From positions 41,845 through 105,844 of the forward strand of contig NZ_LQPW01000134.1 of assembly GCF_002116635.1 (NCBI RefSeq): a DNA stretch of 64,000 nt, given 5' to 3'. The stretch comes from Mycobacterium szulgai. Lineage in GTDB: Bacteria > Actinomycetota > Actinomycetes > Mycobacteriales > Mycobacteriaceae. Below the pieces are notes generated by a model. The model was not told the DNA's origin. It made no database searches and worked only from the letters and a program-made list of their open reading frames with translations. The translations under genes and the position numbers were made by a program. Position 1 is the first letter of the stretch. Every line of letters starts with the position of its first letter. Below are positions 61,135-64,000 of this stretch, in pieces.

Positions 61135-62312
61135 ATGGCGGTTGTAGGTGCGCTTCCGAGTCTTTCCGAGCTGATGTCTTGGCCCATCGAGCATCTCACT
61201 GATGCGGCCGCTTATTGGCAGGACGCCGGCTCGCGGTGCTATGCGGCATTCGACCAAATTCGGCGGGATTCGGTATCGATCGATTGGCAGGGTGAAGCCG
61301 CTGAGAGGTTGCGGTCTCGCACCTTCGCCGATGAAGCGATCGTCAGCGGGGTGCGCGAGCAGCTGGTGATGGCGGTCAAAGTTGCGCGCATCGCTGCGAC
61401 GGAGTTGTATGCATCCCGCTCCCGTATGCAGTATGCGGTCGAGGATGCCCATGCTGCGGGCTTCGTGGTCGGCGAAGACCTGTCGTTGACCGATCAATTG
61501 GTTTGGAGCACAGCTGCCGAACAAGCGGCCCGGCGAGCCGATGCGGAGGCGCTACTAGCCGACATTGATTTGCGCGCAGGCAACTGGTCGGCTTGGACCG
61601 ACAGATCGCAGCTCGTATCACCGGTGCCGTCGCCGGAATCGCCAGTATCACTTTCCAGCACGGTGGGCCCAAGCCCGCGGTACGCCCGGTTGACTTCCGC
61701 ACTCCGATTCCACAACGGCCGAAAGTCGAGCCGCAACCTCCACCCGGTGGCTGGAGTAGTGATCCGCTGACTAGGGCCGCGGAGAAGATTGCCTACGGGC
61801 ATGCTGACAAGCACCTCGGAGAATTCTGGGGAGGAGCGACGAGGGAGGAGTTGGCTGACATCGTCAAAGACATGTTCCGGCGAAACTTCGAGGACCCAGG
61901 CAGTCTCGTCATCGGGCGCACCTCGGACGGGGCGCCCGCTCTCTACGATCCGAAAACGAACGTGCTCATAATTCGCGATCCGAAAGCACTTGATGCCGGA
62001 ACGGTATACCGGCCGAAGAGGTTTCAAGCGTACGTGGACGACAAGGTGCCCATTAGGGTCACCTCGATACCGCGCGGCGAACTTCAGGATGCGTTTCCGC
62101 GCGCGGCAGGTACTACTGCGCCACGGCCGGTTGAGCCACCCGGCAGACCCGCGCCGGTTCCGGTGGAACCGCTTCCCCGGGGTTTCGGCGGCGGTCCGCT
62201 GCCGCCTGAATCCATCCCGCACCCAGTGCAGCCGCCTCACAGTCACCACGGCCTGCCGGTTTTCGGCAAAGACGAACTGCCCGATCTCGATGAATTTACC
62301 GGGGCACAGTGA
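61135..62312 (+). pseudogene. WXG100-domain protein with C-terminal toxin-like domain, one frameshift
   Basis: Frame 1 (from ATG 61135) has a WXG100-type helical domain with the turn DWQGEAAERLRS (WxG; residues about 50-61) and reads on to DIDLRA (61578). The match then continues in a -1 frame as RQLVGLDRQIAARITGAVAG, GHADKHLGEFW, LYDPKTNVLIIRDP and TVYRPKRF, ending at 62312 with a proline/histidine-rich tail. One missing base near 61572-61578 explains the break, so as assembled no full protein is made. The C-terminal domain (GHADKH...DP...GT) could be a nuclease-type toxin but I cannot name its family. Three immunity-like genes follow, the first 32 bp later. Known precedent: the mycobacterial CpnT toxin. 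Confidence 0.65.
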
Positions 62313-62344
62313 CTCTACGAGCCTCTGAGAGGAGACACTCACTC

Positions 62345-62740
62345 GTGACCGACATTCCCCTCGTCGCCATCGATCTCGATGACGATGAACGCCGATTCAT
62401 GGTCGAAGCTTTGAACGAGTACTTCGGGGCGGCAAAACGGGCCGTACCTTTCCTCTCGTCATCGCTCGGCGCTTCTAGCGATGACGAATTCCGCGCCCTG
62501 GTGTGGCGATTGCTCGAGGCCATCGACAACGGACAACCGCTCTCCGAGCTCGACTGGTCGCGTGCGCTGTTTCTCGCCGAAATCTCCTGGGCCAGTGATC
62601 TAGTCGGTTCCGGTCTTGACTTCGCGACCAGATTTCGCGATGAGGACGCGGTGGAATTGGTGCGCTCGGTCCAGCGCAAGACCGTAACCCCGCGGCGGTA
62701 CAACTTGCTCCGCGACAACGCAAAGATTGTGGCGAACTAA
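62345..62740 (+). CDS. immunity-like small acidic protein 1
   Basis: A 131-residue acidic cytoplasmic protein starting at GTG 62345 (MTDIPLVAIDLDDDERRF), preceded by GAGAGGAG about ten bases upstream. Conserved core in the three tandem paralogues: LDWSRALFLAEISWASDLVGSGLDF. No signal peptide or membrane helix. Adjacent to a secreted-toxin-like gene, it is most easily read as a cognate immunity protein; this is inference from context. Confidence 0.65.
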   Translation: MTDIPLVAIDLDDDERRFMVEALNEYFGAAKRAVPFLSSSLGASSDDEFRALVWRLLEAIDNGQPLSELDWSRALFLAEISWASDLVGSGLDFATRFRDEDAVELVRSVQRKTVTPRRYNLLRDNAKIVAN

Positions 62741-62770
62741 AGCAAAGACTGGAATGTTCATGACTGAATC
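62707..62770 (+). repeat. 64-bp repeat, copy 1 (junction of immunity genes 1 and 2)
   Basis: Covers the last codons of immunity gene 1 (RDNAKIVAN), the 19-bp gap and the first codons of gene 2 (MTES). An identical 64-bp copy occurs at 63192-63255. It marks one unit of a 485-bp tandem duplication. Confidence 0.85.
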
Positions 62771-63185
62771 AGAACTTGGCGCGGTTGACCTCAGTGCGGA
62801 TGAGCGCATGCTCATCATTCACGGTCTCAATGAGTATCGCGGTTCGGCGCACCGGGCTATGCCCATGATGGCTCCGCTCGTCGGCTTGTCCACCATTGAA
62901 GAATTTCGCGCATTACTTCAGCGACTGATAGAGAGTGTGGAAAGCAGGGAGCCCCTCTGTGACCTCGACTGGGCGCGCGCGCTCTTTCTCACCGAAATAT
63001 CTTGGGCTAGCGACGTAGTCGGATCCGGGCTCGACTTCGCGACCAACATCCGCGACGAGCGGGCCGCGCCGCTGTTGCGCTCAATCCAGCGGAAGGTCAG
63101 CACCTACAAGCGCTTTGTGCTGCTTCGCGACAGTGCCCGGGCAGTGGCCGGCGGCCCCGCCGCCGGAGGAGCGACTACAAGGTAA
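62760..63185 (+). CDS. immunity-like small acidic protein 2
   Basis: A 141-residue paralogue starting at ATG 62760 (MTESELGAVDLSADERML). The C-terminal half (LDWARALFLTEISWASDVVG to ARAVAGGPAAGGATTR) is nearly identical to protein 3, while the N-terminal half (residues about 10-75) differs in about a third of positions. The N-terminal half may determine specificity. Third-position similarity to the next gene indicates recent duplication. Confidence 0.65.
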   Translation: MTESELGAVDLSADERMLIIHGLNEYRGSAHRAMPMMAPLVGLSTIEEFRALLQRLIESVESREPLCDLDWARALFLTEISWASDVVGSGLDFATNIRDERAAPLLRSIQRKVSTYKRFVLLRDSARAVAGGPAAGGATTR

Positions 63186-63191
63186 CGGCAG

Positions 63192-63255
63192 GCTCCGCGA
63201 CAACGCAAAGATTGTGGCGAACTAAAGCAAAGACTGGAATGTTCATGACTGAATC
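63192..63255 (+). repeat. 64-bp repeat, copy 2 (junction of immunity genes 2 and 3)
   Basis: Identical to 62707-62770 with the same offset to the following gene (485 bp period). The copy here encodes a fragment of the gene 1 tail that has no function in this place, proving the direction of duplication. Confidence 0.85.
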
Positions 63256-63670
63256 TGATCTCGTCGCTATCGATCTCACCGAGGATGAGCGCTTGCTCAT
63301 GCTCCATGGACTCAACGAATACTGGGGTTCGGCGGCTAGGGCCGACACGCTGATGGCTCCGCTCGTCGGCTTGTCTACAACCGGCGAATTCGACGCGCTG
63401 ATAGGCCGATTGAAGGACGCCATCGGCGGAAGAGTGCCATTGTCTAACCTGGACTGGGCGCGCGCGCTGTTTCTTACCGAAATATCTTGGGCCAGCGACG
63501 TAGTCGGATCCGGGCTCGACTTTGCGACCAACATCCGCGACGAGCGGGCCGCACCGCTGTTGCGCTCAATCCAGCGGAAGGTCAGCACCTACGAGCGGTT
63601 TGTGCTGCTTCGCGACAGTGCCCGGGCAGTGGCCGGCGGCCCCGCCGCCGGAGGAGCGACTACAACGTAA
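63245..63670 (+). CDS. immunity-like small acidic protein 3
   Basis: A 141-residue paralogue starting at ATG 63245 (MTESDLVAIDLTEDERLL). The N-terminus resembles protein 1 (LVAIDL) more than protein 2, but the C-terminal half is almost identical to protein 2, so the gene is mosaic. No membrane segment. Same inferred immunity role. Confidence 0.65.
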   Translation: MTESDLVAIDLTEDERLLMLHGLNEYWGSAARADTLMAPLVGLSTTGEFDALIGRLKDAIGGRVPLSNLDWARALFLTEISWASDVVGSGLDFATNIRDERAAPLLRSIQRKVSTYERFVLLRDSARAVAGGPAAGGATTT

Positions 63671-63699
63671 CGGCAGGCTCGAGAACCGGCTCGGCGTCG

Positions 63700-63783
63700 A
63701 TGCTGGACGTCGACGCCGGTGTGGCCGCGCGCGATAGCTGGAGTGTCTATCGCACGACGGCGGCGCAGGGTTCCGGCTCACGT
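63700..63783 (+). pseudogene. scar of a second two-component system
   Basis: 63700-63734 is identical in 34 of 35 bases to 59057-59091 in the response regulator (encoding MLDVDAGVAARD), and 63736-63783 matches 60734-60781 at the 3' end of the histidine kinase in 43 of 48 bases, with the same TAG-like end. The two parts are out of frame relative to each other. It looks like a deletion remnant of a duplicated regulator-kinase pair, lying just past the toxin/immunity genes. The sequence between the parts is gone. Confidence 0.7.
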
Positions 63784-63863
63784 CGTAGGTGAGCCTTTAG
63801 TAGCGCCGAACTCTAACCACGTTGGTAACCGCTAATGCCCTGTTCAAGGCCTTTTCGAGCGGG

Positions 63864-64000
63864 TTAGCCAGGAATTCCGGAGTGCCCGGCGGTGCCGTTC
63901 GGGCCGACGCCTCCCGCCTTGGCGTCAGCGCCTGGATGGCCGTCGGGGATGCCGTTGCCGCTATGGCCACCCAAACCGGGCTGGCCGGCGGCCGCACCGC
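63864..64000 (-). CDS. 3' end of a glycine-rich PE_PGRS-like gene (partial)
   Basis: On the minus strand a frame open to the window edge ends at TAA 63864-63866 and encodes about 45 residues rich in glycine with GLGGHSGNGIP, GGVGPNGTAGHSG motifs. This composition suits the C-terminus of a PE_PGRS or related Gly-rich protein that begins beyond 64000. No PE domain is visible. Partial and low confidence. Confidence 0.45.
   Translation of the reverse strand, partial: GAAAGQPGLGGHSGNGIPDGHPGADAKAGGVGPNGTAGHSGIPG

Noticed and set aside
61560..61600. Programmed ribosomal frameshifting in the WXG100 protein
   Set aside because: No X-XXY-YYZ slippery site or pronounced downstream stem was seen near 61572-61578; simple base loss explains it better.

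Overview
The window is chromosomal DNA of a slow-growing, PE_PGRS-bearing Mycobacterium outside the M. tuberculosis complex. High G+C, PE/PGRS genes, the CtpD/Trx and RipA/RipB blocks, the suf operon and fabG1-inhA all follow the order known from M. tuberculosis Rv1444c to Rv1489. Differences from that order include a ppc gene at the left edge, a four-gene polyamine/efflux island, an intein-free SufB, a formamidase remnant, and a non-syntenic right end. The species cannot be fixed from the sequence alone.

Left part (1-6.6 kb): the 3' end of ppc, then a TetR/MFS pair divergent from an ornithine-decarboxylase-like gene and a homospermidine-synthase-like gene, with two equally spaced operator palindromes in the 66-bp divergent gap. 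From 6.2 to 13.1 kb a minus-strand operon (tkt-tal-zwf-opcA-pgl) encodes the pentose phosphate pathway; a MIRU-like repeat with tiny overlapping ORFs lies between zwf and opcA, and a second one between mptB and the downstream ABC ATPase gene. ctaB and ctaA (heme O and heme A synthesis) flank a multiply frameshifted PE_PGRS, qor, an ATP-grasp-like gene and an NRPS adenylation relic.

Middle (19.5-44.2 kb): an ABC exporter and mptB; the sufRBDCSUT operon with a SufR-type operator at its start; a frameshifted formamidase with an FmdB-type zinc ribbon; fadE15, an intact PE_PGRS, ctpD, two thioredoxins, echA12, an ABC-F protein, acnR-acn and an Rv1476-like membrane protein. From 44.4 to 56.4 kb come ripA-ripB, moxR1-DUF58-VWA, a DUF559 protein flanked by two related palindromes, the mycolate genes fabG1-inhA, ferrochelatase, NfeD and a band-7 protein.

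Right end (56.4-64 kb), accessory: an F420-type reductase with its TetR, two proline-rich membrane proteins, and a two-component system whose sensor has a proline-rich external domain. It is followed by the most interesting segment: a YxxxE-motif ESX-like small protein, a WXG100-type protein with a C-terminal domain of unknown activity (now broken by one frameshift), and three tandem small acidic paralogues that look like immunity proteins. The second and third paralogues arose by a visible 485-bp tandem duplication. To the right lies an out-of-frame scar made from a response-regulator piece joined to a histidine-kinase 3' end, so the module is bracketed by two-component-system sequence. I propose this as a candidate type VII-secreted toxin/immunity locus; the function is inferred, not shown.
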